From JAVWHP01 sp036639955 (lineage in GTDB: Bacteria > Bacillota_I > Bacilli_A > Erysipelotrichales > Erysipelotrichaceae): DNA of 64,000 nucleotides. Positions 7,137 through 16,971 of the stretch are shown here, in pieces (position 1 is the first letter of the stretch; the number at the start of each line of letters is the position of its first letter). The notes below the pieces were generated by a model. The model saw only the letters and a list, made by a program, of their open reading frames with translations, ran no database searches and was not told the DNA's origin. The position numbers and the translations under genes are program-made. Location: assembly GCA_036639955.1 (NCBI GenBank), contig JAVWHP010000005.1, forward strand, positions 46,664 to 110,663, read 5' to 3'.

Positions 7137-10100
7137 ATGGATGTAATACATGTGTATAAAGATAAGGAATATGAAGAGTGGCCAATTGAGAAGAACTTAA
7201 GTGTAGAAGGGATTAATTTTGGGAAATCAGGGAATGGACATACAACAACACTAGTTATAAAAGACAGTGATGGAATAAGTGAAATACAACCATACACAAA
7301 AATGATAAGTAAAAATGATGTTACTTATGAATACTATCCAGATATATATTTAAAATTTATGAGCAAAGATATGGTGCTCATAAACAATAAGGATGCTGAT
7401 ATAAATATAAAAGGAATTAAAAATAGAATAGTAATAGAAAATAATATATTAACACTAGAAAAGATTAGTGATAATGTATACTATAATAATAAGAAAACAG
7501 CAGTAAAACAAATAAAACTACACGAAAATGATGAACTATTAATAAATGAAATAAAGATAAGATACACTAAAGAATATTTATATATTAATGGAAAAAAGAA
7601 TAATTACGAAACTAAACTATTTGAAGTAAACAATAAAGATAATAAATTTGAAGGATACCCAACCTATAAAAGATCACCAAGACTAATAAAAAGATTAGTT
7701 GAAGATAACGTAGAAATAATTAATCCACCAACAAAGAAACCAATGAAAAAAAGCAGTTTAGTACAAATGATAGTACCACCAATCGTAATGATATCAATAA
7801 CACTATTAATAAGTATTATAAGTCCAAGAGGAATATACATACTAATGAGCTTAGCAGGAACAAGCATGAGTTTGATATTCTCAATAACAAAATTTTATAG
7901 TGAAAAGAAAGACATAAAAGAATCAAATAAAATAAGACTAGAAGTATACGGGAAATACCTATTAAAAGTAAGAAATAAATTAAAGAAAATGAAAGAAAAC
8001 GAAATAGAAACACTAGAATACAACTATCCAACAAGTAAACAAATAGTAAAAATGATAGAAGAATCAAGCAGTAGACTATACGACAGAACATATATAGATG
8101 AAGATTTCATGTGTATAATGATAGGAAAAAGAAAAGATAAAGCACAATATACAATAAAGACAAATACGCCAGAAATACAAATGGATAAAGATAAATTAGA
8201 AGAAGAAATAAATGAAATAAAAGAACAATATGAATATATAGAAAATAAACCAGTAATACTAGACCTAAAAAAAGCACACCTAGGAATAGTAGGAGAAAAA
8301 AAATTAATACACCAACAAATAAAACTAATATTAACACAAGTATGCTATATGCAAAGCTATCACGATCTAGAAATAATATTTCTATATGATGAACAATACA
8401 AAGAAGAATTTGAATATTTAAAATGGTATCCACACTTTAGAATAAGTACAATAAATATAACAGGAACAATAGATACAGAAAGAAAAAGAGACCATGTATT
8501 AGGAAATTTAACACAAATACTAAAAAACAGGAAAATAAATAAAGATGAAGATAAAAAGAATACAAACTATAATCCACACTACCTATTTATAATAGATGAA
8601 CCTAAGCTAATTATAAACCATAGTATAATGGAATTTATGCAAGCAGAAAATAGTAGTTTAGGTTATTCAATTATATATGGAACACATATGCAAGCAAATT
8701 TACCAGAGAATATACATACTATAGTACACTTAGAAGATACAAAAAAAGCAATACTAGTAATGAATGAAAAAATAGTAGAAAATAAAGAAATACAATTAGA
8801 AAGATGTGAAGAAATAGACTTTGAAAGAATGGCAAGGAAATTAGCACCAATAAAACATCAAAAAGAAATAACATCACAAATACCAGAAAGTATTACATTC
8901 TTTGAAATGTATCAAATAGAACATCCAAGTGAATTAAAAATTAAAGAAAGATGGAAGAAGAATGCTAATTATAAATCATTAGCAGTACCAATTGGAGTTA
9001 GAGGAAATAAAGATTATGTATATTTAAATTTACATGAAAAAGCACATGGACCACATGGATTAATAGCAGGAACGACAGGATCAGGGAAATCAGAAATAGT
9101 ACAAACATATATACTATCGTTAGCTTTAAATTACCATCCCTATGAAGTAGGATTTCTATTAATAGATTATAAAGGTGGAGGGATGGCTAATTTATTTAGA
9201 GATTTACCACATTGTTTAGGAACTATTACTAATTTAGATGGTAGTGAAAGTATGAGAGCTATGGCTTCTATAAGTAGTGAATTAGATAGAAGACAAGAGA
9301 TATTTTCTAAATACAGTATAAATCATATAGATCAGTATTCAAAGTTATTTAAACAAGGGAAAGCAGTAGAACCTTTACCACATTTATTTATTATATCTGA
9401 TGAGTTTGCTGAATTAAAGAAGGAACAGCCTGATTTTATGTCTGAATTAGTGTCTACAGCTCGTTTAGGGCGTAGTTTGGGTATTCATTTGATTCTAGCT
9501 ACTCAAAAGCCAACAGGTGTCGTAGACGACCAAATTTGGAGTAATAGTAAATTCAAATTAGCACTTAAAGTACAGAATGAATCTGATAGTAAAGAAATAC
9601 TAAAAACTAATGATGCAGCAAATATAACTCTACCAGGAAGAGCCTATCTACAAGTAGGTAATAATGAAATATATGAATTATTTCAATCAGCTTATAGTGG
9701 AACTACTTATTATAAAGATAGTAAAGATATAGTTAAAGATAATAGAGTATATATAATGAATGATTTAGGACAAGGAGAACTAATTAATGATGATCTATCT
9801 AATCTAAATGATGATCTAACTATTAAAGAAACTCAACTACAAGCTATTATAAAAGAAATTAAAATTATATATGATAAAGAATCTAATATTAAAGTAAAAA
9901 AACCATGGTTAGAAACTTTATCTTATAATATTATTAATCCTAATATTAATAATATTATAGATACTTCTAATCTAAAAGAACTAGATCTTACTATACCATT
10001 AGGTATAGTAGATATACCTACTAAACAACTACAAGAAGAATATAATCTTAATATTTCTAAAGAAGGTAATTTAGCTATATTCTCTTCTTCAGGTTATGGT

Positions 10101-11513
10101 AAAACTACTACTCTTATTAATATTATATTATCTTTAGTATTTAAGAATAGTGTTAATCTTCTAAACTTCTATATCTTAGACTTTGGTAATAATGCTTTAA
10201 TATCTTTACAAGAATTACCTCATGTATGTGATTATATATCATTTGATAATAATGAAAAATTAACTAAGTTTATAAAACTTATATCTGAAGAAATTAATAG
10301 AAGAAAGAAACTATTTGCTAAAGAAAGATATCCTAATATTACTGTATATAATGAAAATGTTTCTAATAAATTAGAATCTATTATAATTATAATAGATAAT
10401 TATGATGTAGTTAATGATTTACCTTTTGAATATGAATCTTTTTTAACTAAATTATCTAGAGATGGTTTAGGTTTAGGTATTTATATGATTTCTTCTGCTA
10501 CTAGAACTGCTGGTATTAAATATGCTACTTTAAATAATTATAAGAATAGAATATGTTGTTATATGGTAGATAGTGGAGAATCTTCTTCTTTATTAGGTAG
10601 AAGTAATTATAGTGTACCTGAAATAAGTGGTAGAGCTCTAATTAAATATGATGGTATTAATATTATACAATTATATAGTCCTATAAAATTTAATAATGAT
10701 ACTGAATTTAATAATAATTTAAAAACTACTATAAGTGAATTTACTAAATTATATAGTGGTAAAAGAGCTAAATGTATACCTGTTTTACCTGATGTTCTTA
10801 ATTATGAATTATTAGATAATTATAATATTAATAAATCTTTAAAAGGTAATATTAAAGTAGCTTTAGGTTGTGATGAAATAGAAGTATGTTGTTTAAATGA
10901 TAATGTAAGTAGTTACTTAATATTAGGAGAAGCAGAAACAGGTAAAACTAATTTATTAAGAATTATAATTAATCAATTAAATAATAATCAAGTAATTATA
11001 TTAGATTCTAAAAATAGTGATTTAAATAATTATAATAATGATAATATTATATATCATGATAGTAATTATTCTATAGATACTATATTAGATTATCTATCTA
11101 ATGAATGTTTTAAAAGAAACAATGATTATTTATTAGAATTTAAAAAGAATAAAGAATTATCTAAAAAAGATTATATAAACTCATTACCATTTATATATAT
11201 AATAAGTGATGAAGTTAATGAGTTTATATATAAGTATAATAGTTCTACTATTAGTAATAAGGATGATATTATTAATGATTTAAGTGAATATGGTATAAAA
11301 TTAATAATGACTATTAGACCTAGTAGATTTACTACATTTGATAATATTACTAAGTTTATAAAAGCAACTAATTATAAAATAGTTTTAGGTAATATAAATG
11401 ATCAATTATTAGTACCAGTAACTAATTTTAAAGAAGTTAATACTGAAATTGATAAAGGATATTTAAATTATAATAATAGAACTATAAGAATACAATTACC
11501 TAATATAAAATAG
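7137..11513 (+). CDS. essC: EssC, type VII secretion FtsK/SpoIIIE-type ATPase
   Basis: 1458 aa, normal EssC length. Order: N-terminal FHA-like beta region (1-200), two membrane segments (about 220-265), a linker domain, then three ATPase modules. Module 1 has Walker A GTTGSGKSE at ~645 and Walker B LFIISDEFAEL at ~755. Module 2 has SSSGYGKTTT at ~983 with a degenerate IIIDNYD in place of the DE pair. Module 3 has GEAETGKTN at ~1263 and YIISDEVNEF. EssC powers export and recognises substrates with its last domain. In S. aureus the C-terminal variant matches the local effector module. The last third is extremely Asn- and AT-rich. Confidence 0.95.
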   Translation: MDVIHVYKDKEYEEWPIEKNLSVEGINFGKSGNGHTTTLVIKDSDGISEIQPYTKMISKNDVTYEYYPDIYLKFMSKDMVLINNKDADINIKGIKNRIVIENNILTLEKISDNVYYNNKKTAVKQIKLHENDELLINEIKIRYTKEYLYINGKKNNYETKLFEVNNKDNKFEGYPTYKRSPRLIKRLVEDNVEIINPPTKKPMKKSSLVQMIVPPIVMISITLLISIISPRGIYILMSLAGTSMSLIFSITKFYSEKKDIKESNKIRLEVYGKYLLKVRNKLKKMKENEIETLEYNYPTSKQIVKMIEESSSRLYDRTYIDEDFMCIMIGKRKDKAQYTIKTNTPEIQMDKDKLEEEINEIKEQYEYIENKPVILDLKKAHLGIVGEKKLIHQQIKLILTQVCYMQSYHDLEIIFLYDEQYKEEFEYLKWYPHFRISTINITGTIDTERKRDHVLGNLTQILKNRKINKDEDKKNTNYNPHYLFIIDEPKLIINHSIMEFMQAENSSLGYSIIYGTHMQANLPENIHTIVHLEDTKKAILVMNEKIVENKEIQLERCEEIDFERMARKLAPIKHQKEITSQIPESITFFEMYQIEHPSELKIKERWKKNANYKSLAVPIGVRGNKDYVYLNLHEKAHGPHGLIAGTTGSGKSEIVQTYILSLALNYHPYEVGFLLIDYKGGGMANLFRDLPHCLGTITNLDGSESMRAMASISSELDRRQEIFSKYSINHIDQYSKLFKQGKAVEPLPHLFIISDEFAELKKEQPDFMSELVSTARLGRSLGIHLILATQKPTGVVDDQIWSNSKFKLALKVQNESDSKEILKTNDAANITLPGRAYLQVGNNEIYELFQSAYSGTTYYKDSKDIVKDNRVYIMNDLGQGELINDDLSNLNDDLTIKETQLQAIIKEIKIIYDKESNIKVKKPWLETLSYNIINPNINNIIDTSNLKELDLTIPLGIVDIPTKQLQEEYNLNISKEGNLAIFSSSGYGKTTTLINIILSLVFKNSVNLLNFYILDFGNNALISLQELPHVCDYISFDNNEKLTKFIKLISEEINRRKKLFAKERYPNITVYNENVSNKLESIIIIIDNYDVVNDLPFEYESFLTKLSRDGLGLGIYMISSATRTAGIKYATLNNYKNRICCYMVDSGESSSLLGRSNYSVPEISGRALIKYDGINIIQLYSPIKFNNDTEFNNNLKTTISEFTKLYSGKRAKCIPVLPDVLNYELLDNYNINKSLKGNIKVALGCDEIEVCCLNDNVSSYLILGEAETGKTNLLRIIINQLNNNQVIILDSKNSDLNNYNNDNIIYHDSNYSIDTILDYLSNECFKRNNDYLLEFKKNKELSKKDYINSLPFIYIISDEVNEFIYKYNSSTISNKDDIINDLSEYGIKLIMTIRPSRFTTFDNITKFIKATNYKIVLGNINDQLLVPVTNFKEVNTEIDKGYLNYNNRTIRIQLPNIK

Positions 11514-11529
11514 GGGAAGAGGAAAAGAA

Positions 11530-13434
11530 ATGAAAAAGATTATTAAGAATTTATTAAATTTAGTATTAGCTATAGTAATACTAATTACAGGTATATTTAT
11601 TGGTCAAAGTAGAGAAAATAAAGATATTGTTACTAAATTAAGTGAACAATCTAAAACTGAAAAGATTGCTGTAGTTAATTTAGATTCAGGAATTAATAAA
11701 AATAAGAAAGTAATTAATTATAGTACTAATTTTATGAATGATTCTGATTTATATGAGTTTACAGGTTTACAAGAAGCTAGAAGTGGTATAGAGAATGATA
11801 CTTATTCAAGTTATATAGTAATACCTGAAAACTTCTCAAAGAATGTAGATAGTATAAATGGTAAACCTATTAAAATAGAATTAGAATATAAAATAAATAA
11901 TAACTTAGATAAAGATACTAAAGAAAAGACTATTTATAATATAAAGGATATTGAAAGTGATTTAAATCATGATATAAGTTATATGTATATATCTTCTATA
12001 TTAACTGAGTTTCATGGTGCTCAAGAAAATGCTGATTTATTAATAGCTAATACTTTAAATAATCAAAAGACTATTAATGGAGTTAACTTTAATAAATCTA
12101 TAGATTTCTTAGATATTAAAGAACCTACTAATAATTCTAAACTTATAGATGGTTTAATTGTTAATGGAGAATATAATGAAGATATAAATAAGTTAAATAT
12201 ATCTTTAAATAATATAGAGAATGAAGTTAAACAACTTATTACTCCTTATAGTTCTTCTGTATTAGATTTAAAGAATAAATTAACTAATTATAATATTAAT
12301 AGAGAAACTATGGATATATTACATAGTGATGAAAATGGTAAAGCGCTAGCTTATACTAATATGGATCTTAATAGTGCTTTAACTAGTGCTTATCAGAAAT
12401 TCAGTACTAATTTTGTAACAGATTTAACTGCTGTTAATACTCAACATGAGGCTGAATTACTAGATCTTAATAATTTATTAAATACATATAAGGGAGAAGT
12501 CGCTGCTGCTAAAAATGCTGTAGCTAATGAATATAATGAATTTAAAGCAGCTATTACAAATTATAATGGTTGTATGATTGCTGCTAAAAGTGATTCAACA
12601 GCAAAGGCTGCTTGTTTAGCTATTTATGATACTGCTAAAACCGAGATGGAAGCAAGTATAAATGCTATTAATACTCAAACTACTGTACCACCAGCACCTG
12701 GTCCAATTTCAAATAGTGTTAATAATCAACTAATAGCTATAAGTACTAAGTATGGTATATTAGACCAAGTATTTATTGATGAAATGAATACAGCAGCTAA
12801 TGATTTAGCAGTTACTAATTATGCTAATAAAATTAAAACTAATTATGAAAATAAGTTATTACAAAGAGATAATAAACAATATGTTGATAAAGAAATTAAT
12901 GCAATTATAACTAGTTATAATGATAGTTTAAAACTTAATTCATCAACATTAAATGAATATAAATTAAACTTCAATAATTTAGATAAGAAGATAACTAGTA
13001 CTAAAGAAAGTATTAATAATAAAAGTAAAGAATTATATAATTATAATATAGATATAAATAAACAAGCTAATGATTATTATTTAACACTTAAAGAAGATGT
13101 AAAGAATTATGAAACTAAAGCTCAATTAGATATAAAGAATAATTTAAAGGCTGCTGAAGACAGTATTAAGAATAACAGTATAAATAACCAAGAACTATTA
13201 GCAGACTTTACTACAAAGCTAAAAAACACTAGAAACGGTACTGTAGGTAATACTGATACATATGATCAAATAGCACAACCATTAAAAGCAAAAGATAAAA
13301 CAACAGATACAGAATCAACAACTATAGCTACTATAGATAACACTAATAGAATTAATCTAATGCTAGTAATAATAATAATTATGCTAGTAACTAAAATGAT
13401 ATTAGACTATAAAAAACAAAAACAAGAAGAATAG
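11530..13434 (+). CDS. esaA: EsaA/YueB-like T7SS membrane protein, short form
   Basis: 634 aa: an N-terminal TM (residues 5-25), a Pip/YhgE-type start of the outer domain (VVNLDSGINK, then SGIENDTYSSYIVIP), a long coiled-coil stalk rich in Asn/Lys/Ala, and a single C-terminal TM (~606-624) with a basic cytoplasmic tail. EsaA/YueB forms the surface-exposed part of type VIIb machines. Homologues are often ~1000 aa with several C-terminal TMs, so this is a reduced version. It starts 16 nt after essC with GAGG before the ATG, in the same operon. Confidence 0.82.
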   Translation: MKKIIKNLLNLVLAIVILITGIFIGQSRENKDIVTKLSEQSKTEKIAVVNLDSGINKNKKVINYSTNFMNDSDLYEFTGLQEARSGIENDTYSSYIVIPENFSKNVDSINGKPIKIELEYKINNNLDKDTKEKTIYNIKDIESDLNHDISYMYISSILTEFHGAQENADLLIANTLNNQKTINGVNFNKSIDFLDIKEPTNNSKLIDGLIVNGEYNEDINKLNISLNNIENEVKQLITPYSSSVLDLKNKLTNYNINRETMDILHSDENGKALAYTNMDLNSALTSAYQKFSTNFVTDLTAVNTQHEAELLDLNNLLNTYKGEVAAAKNAVANEYNEFKAAITNYNGCMIAAKSDSTAKAACLAIYDTAKTEMEASINAINTQTTVPPAPGPISNSVNNQLIAISTKYGILDQVFIDEMNTAANDLAVTNYANKIKTNYENKLLQRDNKQYVDKEINAIITSYNDSLKLNSSTLNEYKLNFNNLDKKITSTKESINNKSKELYNYNIDINKQANDYYLTLKEDVKNYETKAQLDIKNNLKAAEDSIKNNSINNQELLADFTTKLKNTRNGTVGNTDTYDQIAQPLKAKDKTTDTESTTIATIDNTNRINLMLVIIIIMLVTKMILDYKKQKQEE

Positions 13435-13514
13435 TATATGCATAATAATCTACACAACGATAGAGTTCTAGTGAACCTTAAATAGATTATTTAAAAAGAA
13501 TAAAAGGGATAATT

Positions 13515-14170
13515 ATGGATGATAAAAATTATGAGATAAGAAAAAAAAAGAAAAGATAATTATATTTATTATTACATTGGTACTTATGTGTTTATTCCTT
13601 CTATTTTCATATGTTCAAAAAAAAGATGTTACTCATAAACGTTCTGATGAAGAGATAGAAGAGAAGATAAGTACTTCTATGCATGATTATTTTGATGAAA
13701 GAACTTCTGAAGAAGAAAAGGAAGTAGATAGACTATATGCTATTTATTTAAACAAAAGAAATGAAGATAATATGCATGGGTTGAGTTTAGCTTTTTATAT
13801 GGATTCATTCACTGTATATGAAGGTGAAGACCAGATAGATAAAAGTAAACATGTATATCAATCAGAATTAGTTAAGAATGTATATTATATGGGAGATGAA
13901 TTCTTATTATTTGAATATGAAGGAGTAATTAAAGAGTTTAGTAAAATAGAACGTAAGCTTACAGGTGTAGAATTTCAAGATGTTGGAGATTTATTTTTAG
14001 ATACTACAAAAGGAAAAGTTTTTGGTTTCTATTCTGATGATGAAGTGGTAATATACAATGAGGAAGGATCTAAAAATAAACCATTCCCTTGTACTAAAGA
14101 ACAACTTCATGCTAATTCAATTATAAGTCTTGAAGGAAGAGATAATTTTGAAATTGTTGGTAACAAGTAG
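13515..14170 (+). CDS. Membrane-anchored putative immunity paralogue with A9 frameshift
   Basis: The best start is ATG at 13515 after AAAAGGGA; this frame meets TAA at 13557. A run of nine A (13541-13549) separates it from the frame that encodes the rest. One extra A would join MDDKNYEIR to KKKEKIIIFIITLVLMC and give an anchor like those of the paralogues. Without it only a weak TTG at 13577, with no ribosome-binding site, could start translation. The rest is intact and diverged (YMGDEFLLFEYEGVIKEF core). It is either phase-variable, a -1 frameshift site, a sequencing error or a fresh pseudogene. Confidence 0.6.
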
Positions 14171-14232
14171 AATGATAGGAATGACATATATAAGCTGTAG
14201 GTAGTACATCATAAATGAGTAGAGGAGAAAGT

Positions 14233-14898
14233 ATGAATAAAGATAAGAAGGAAATTTATAAAAAAATATGGAAGCCTATAGCATTAGGTTTAGTTATTTT
14301 ATTAATTATATATTCGAATAGTGTTTCAAATGAAGAATTGATAGAATTGAATAATAAGACATTTGATGAATCAAAAGATTATGGAATGAAAGAGTCATAT
14401 AAGGCACCAACAGGAAGGAAAGAACCTGAGTATGATACTAATGAAGAGTTTTTATTGGAGCATTTTGAATATGCTAAAAGCAAGATTGATATGAATGGAC
14501 TAAGGATAGATTGCAAAAATGATAAATTTCAAATATATGGTATAGAAGAAGTAAACAAGGGAAAATATATAATTGAAGAAGAGAAATTGATTTATGAATC
14601 TGAACATGTTATGCAAATTCATTATGTTGGTAGTGAATTCATGTTGCTTGAGGATTATGATTCATTCAAAGAGTTTAGTATTAAAGATAGAAAATTAACT
14701 GGAGTTGAATATGAAGGAATAAAGAGCGTGAGTATAAATGGCGGACCTGATTTTGATGGCTTTTTTAAAGGTGATATATTAACACTATATAATGAAAATG
14801 GTTCTAAAAGTGTTCCAATCACATTTGATGGAAATAAGATTGGATATCGTTTATATCTCATTCAAAATGCTGATGGAAGTTATGTAGTAAATCAATAA
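14233..14898 (+). CDS. Membrane-anchored putative immunity paralogue, most divergent
   Basis: 221 aa from ATG 14233, chosen over the in-frame ATG 14215 because GAGGAG sits just upstream of it. Basic N-terminus, one TM (about residues 15-30), a longer linker than its relatives, then the family domain with the core HYVGSEFMLLEDYDSFKEF and KLTGVEYEG. It lacks the paired Cys-Thr-Lys-Glu motif near the C-terminus seen in the others. It is last in the T7SS region and is followed by a strong terminator. Confidence 0.57.
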   Translation: MNKDKKEIYKKIWKPIALGLVILLIIYSNSVSNEELIELNNKTFDESKDYGMKESYKAPTGRKEPEYDTNEEFLLEHFEYAKSKIDMNGLRIDCKNDKFQIYGIEEVNKGKYIIEEEKLIYESEHVMQIHYVGSEFMLLEDYDSFKEFSIKDRKLTGVEYEGIKSVSINGGPDFDGFFKGDILTLYNENGSKSVPITFDGNKIGYRLYLIQNADGSYVVNQ

Positions 14899-14901
14899 AA
14901 G

Positions 14902-14929
14902 AAAAAAACGATAGCAATATCGTTTTTTT
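14902..14929. terminator. Bidirectional terminator between T7SS locus and thiD
   Basis: AAAAAACGATA, loop GCAA, TATCGTTTTTTT. A- and T-runs on both sides serve the plus-strand T7SS operon and the minus-strand thi operon, whose last stop codon overlaps the end. Confidence 0.9.
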
Positions 14930-15707
14930 ATAAGTTACAGCAATGATCAAGTGGACCACTGCCTCTACCAAGGTCTAGATTAGCCTTTAAAGCATCATTA
15001 ATATAATTCTTAGCATTTATAACACTAGTAAGCATATCATTCCCTACAGCTAAATTACAAGCTATAGCAGAAGATAACGTACACCCAGTACCATGAGTAT
15101 TATTATTAATAATACGTTCTCCTTTTATCCAAGTAGAAGTATTATTAATATATAGAAGATCATCAGCACTATCCTCTAAATGACCACCCTTTATTAATAT
15201 ATAACCATCATAATATTTACTTATATTCTTAGCAGCTAATATCATATCTAAACTAGTATTAATTTTAATATCACTTAATACTTCAGCTTCAGCAATATTA
15301 GGAGTAATAATACTAGCTAATGGAAATAACAATTCTTTTAAATTCTTTATAGCATCATCACTTAATAACTTATATCCACTAGTAGATATCATTACTGGAT
15401 CAACTACAATATTTTTAATATTGTAGTTGATCAATTCTCCTGAAATAATTTTAATTATTTCAGGATTAGATACCATTCCTATTTTAATAGCATCTGGTAA
15501 GATATCCTCCATTACCGCCTGAATTTGTTTACTAACAAATTCAGGTGGTATATCGAGGATATCTATTACTCCTAATGTATTTTGTGCTGTTAAAGCATTT
15601 ATAACACTCATTCCATATAGCTTGTGAGCCATTATAGTTTTTAAATCAGCTTGTATCCCAGCACCACCACTACAATCGCTCCCAGCTATGGTCAAAACTT
15701 TATTCAT
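14928..15707 (-). CDS. thiD: ThiD, hydroxymethylpyrimidine (phosphate) kinase
   Basis: 259 aa from ATG 15707, chosen because GGAG lies 8 nt upstream; the ATG at 15725 has no such site. Ribokinase fold: N-terminal LTIAGSDCSGGAGIQADLKT binds the pyrimidine, DPVMISTSG is in the middle, and the C-terminal THGTGCTLSSA holds the catalytic Asp region and anion hole (here N-T-H-G-T-G-C). It phosphorylates HMP and HMP-P to HMP-PP for ThiE. It is the last gene of the thi operon and overlaps the HAD gene by 8 nt. Confidence 0.95.
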   Translation of the reverse strand: MNKVLTIAGSDCSGGAGIQADLKTIMAHKLYGMSVINALTAQNTLGVIDILDIPPEFVSKQIQAVMEDILPDAIKIGMVSNPEIIKIISGELINYNIKNIVVDPVMISTSGYKLLSDDAIKNLKELLFPLASIITPNIAEAEVLSDIKINTSLDMILAAKNISKYYDGYILIKGGHLEDSADDLLYINNTSTWIKGERIINNNTHGTGCTLSSAIACNLAVGNDMLTSVINAKNYINDALKANLDLGRGSGPLDHCCNL

Positions 15708-16335
15708 AAAATTCACTCCATTCATTTAATGTATTTATATCTAAATTATTTATATTAGTCCAATCATCTTTATTATATTCATCATATATAGCATATACTT
15801 TAAACTTAGTATCTTTTATAGTATTTAAAGCATATAAAGCATCTTCAAATATATAACATTCTTCTTCTTTAACATTTAATTTATCTAATATAATATTATA
15901 TATATCTATAGAATTCTTATCATAATTACTACCTATACAACTATATATAAATTTAAAATACTTAGCTAAACCTAATCTATTTAAACTATTATAAATTAGC
16001 TCTGAATCACTAGCAGTTAATATACAACAAACTATATTTTCAGAAGCTAATTTATTTAATACATTAACTATATTTGGTTTAGCTAAGATAGTATTATTAT
16101 ATTTATAACTTACTAACTTATTAAATTCATTTATAAGTTCTTCTACACTAATATTTAAATTATAATTATCTATTAAATATTGTGCAGAAGTATTAAAACT
16201 ATAATTCTTAAATATTAAATTAAGATCTTCTTTAGGATATATATTTATAGAATTTAAATATATATCTGCTATATTATCCCATACTCTTAATGAATCTAAT
16301 ATAGTACCATCAGCATCAAATATTGCTGCTTTCAT
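15700..16335 (-). CDS. HAD-superfamily hydrolase in thiamine salvage operon
   Basis: 211 aa. Motif I is FDADGT with D7 as nucleophile and D9 as acid/base, followed by an alpha-helical cap (about 15-80). Motif II is LTASD and the motif IV region is FEDALYALNTIKD. This is the beta-phosphoglucomutase/phosphoglycolate-phosphatase-like branch. It lies between thiE and thiD with no gap, so it probably acts in the same pathway. A thiamine monophosphate phosphatase would be sensible because no thiL is present here, but the substrate is inferred only from context. Confidence 0.8.
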   Translation of the reverse strand: MKAAIFDADGTILDSLRVWDNIADIYLNSINIYPKEDLNLIFKNYSFNTSAQYLIDNYNLNISVEELINEFNKLVSYKYNNTILAKPNIVNVLNKLASENIVCCILTASDSELIYNSLNRLGLAKYFKFIYSCIGSNYDKNSIDIYNIILDKLNVKEEECYIFEDALYALNTIKDTKFKVYAIYDEYNKDDWTNINNLDINTLNEWSEFYE

Positions 16336-16971
16336 TTAAATTATCTCTCTTAATATAGTATTAAAAGCTTTTATAGTAGTAGGTATATTATCACTACTTA
16401 ATATAGCACTAACTACTGCTACTCCACTTATATTAGTTTTACTAAGTAATTTAATATTATCTAAACTAATTCCCCCTATAGCTATAGTAGGTATCTTTAC
16501 ACTATTACATATAGTACTTAATGTATTTATACTTACATCATTAGCATCATTCTTTGTATTAGTAGGAAATATAGCTCCTACTCCTAAATAACTAGCACCA
16601 TTCTTTTCAGCTTCTAATGCTTGTTCTACATTTTGAGCACTTACTCCTAATATCTTATTAGGTCCTAATAGTTTACGAGCCTCACTAACATCTATATCAT
16701 TTTGTCCTATATGAACACCATCAGCATTAATCTTTATAGCTAATTCCACATTATCATTAATTATAAAAGGAACATGATAAGCTTTACATAACTTTTGTAT
16801 TAGTTTAGCTTCTTCTAAGAATTTATCATAACTTAAATCTTTTTCTCTTAATTGTATACAAGTAACTCCATAATCTAAACATTGTTTTAATACATCATAA
16901 AGTTTACGTCCTTCTAACCAACTACGATCACTTACTAAATATAATTGTAAATAACTATTATTTATACTCAA
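16336..16971 (-). CDS. thiE: ThiE, thiamine-phosphate synthase
   Basis: 211 aa TIM-barrel enzyme joining HMP-PP and thiazole phosphate to thiamine phosphate. Visible landmarks are LYLVSDRSW at the start, CIQLREKD, the metal/pyrophosphate site PFIINDNVELA with DGVHIGQND, YLGVGAIFPTNTK, and the C-terminal phosphate-binding TIAIGGIS. The start is TTG (16971-16969), supported by GGGAGG upstream and a 14-nt overlap with thiM. Its stop is immediately followed by the ATG of the HAD gene. Confidence 0.95.
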   Translation of the reverse strand: MSINNSYLQLYLVSDRSWLEGRKLYDVLKQCLDYGVTCIQLREKDLSYDKFLEEAKLIQKLCKAYHVPFIINDNVELAIKINADGVHIGQNDIDVSEARKLLGPNKILGVSAQNVEQALEAEKNGASYLGVGAIFPTNTKNDANDVSINTLSTICNSVKIPTIAIGGISLDNIKLLSKTNISGVAVVSAILSSDNIPTTIKAFNTILREII

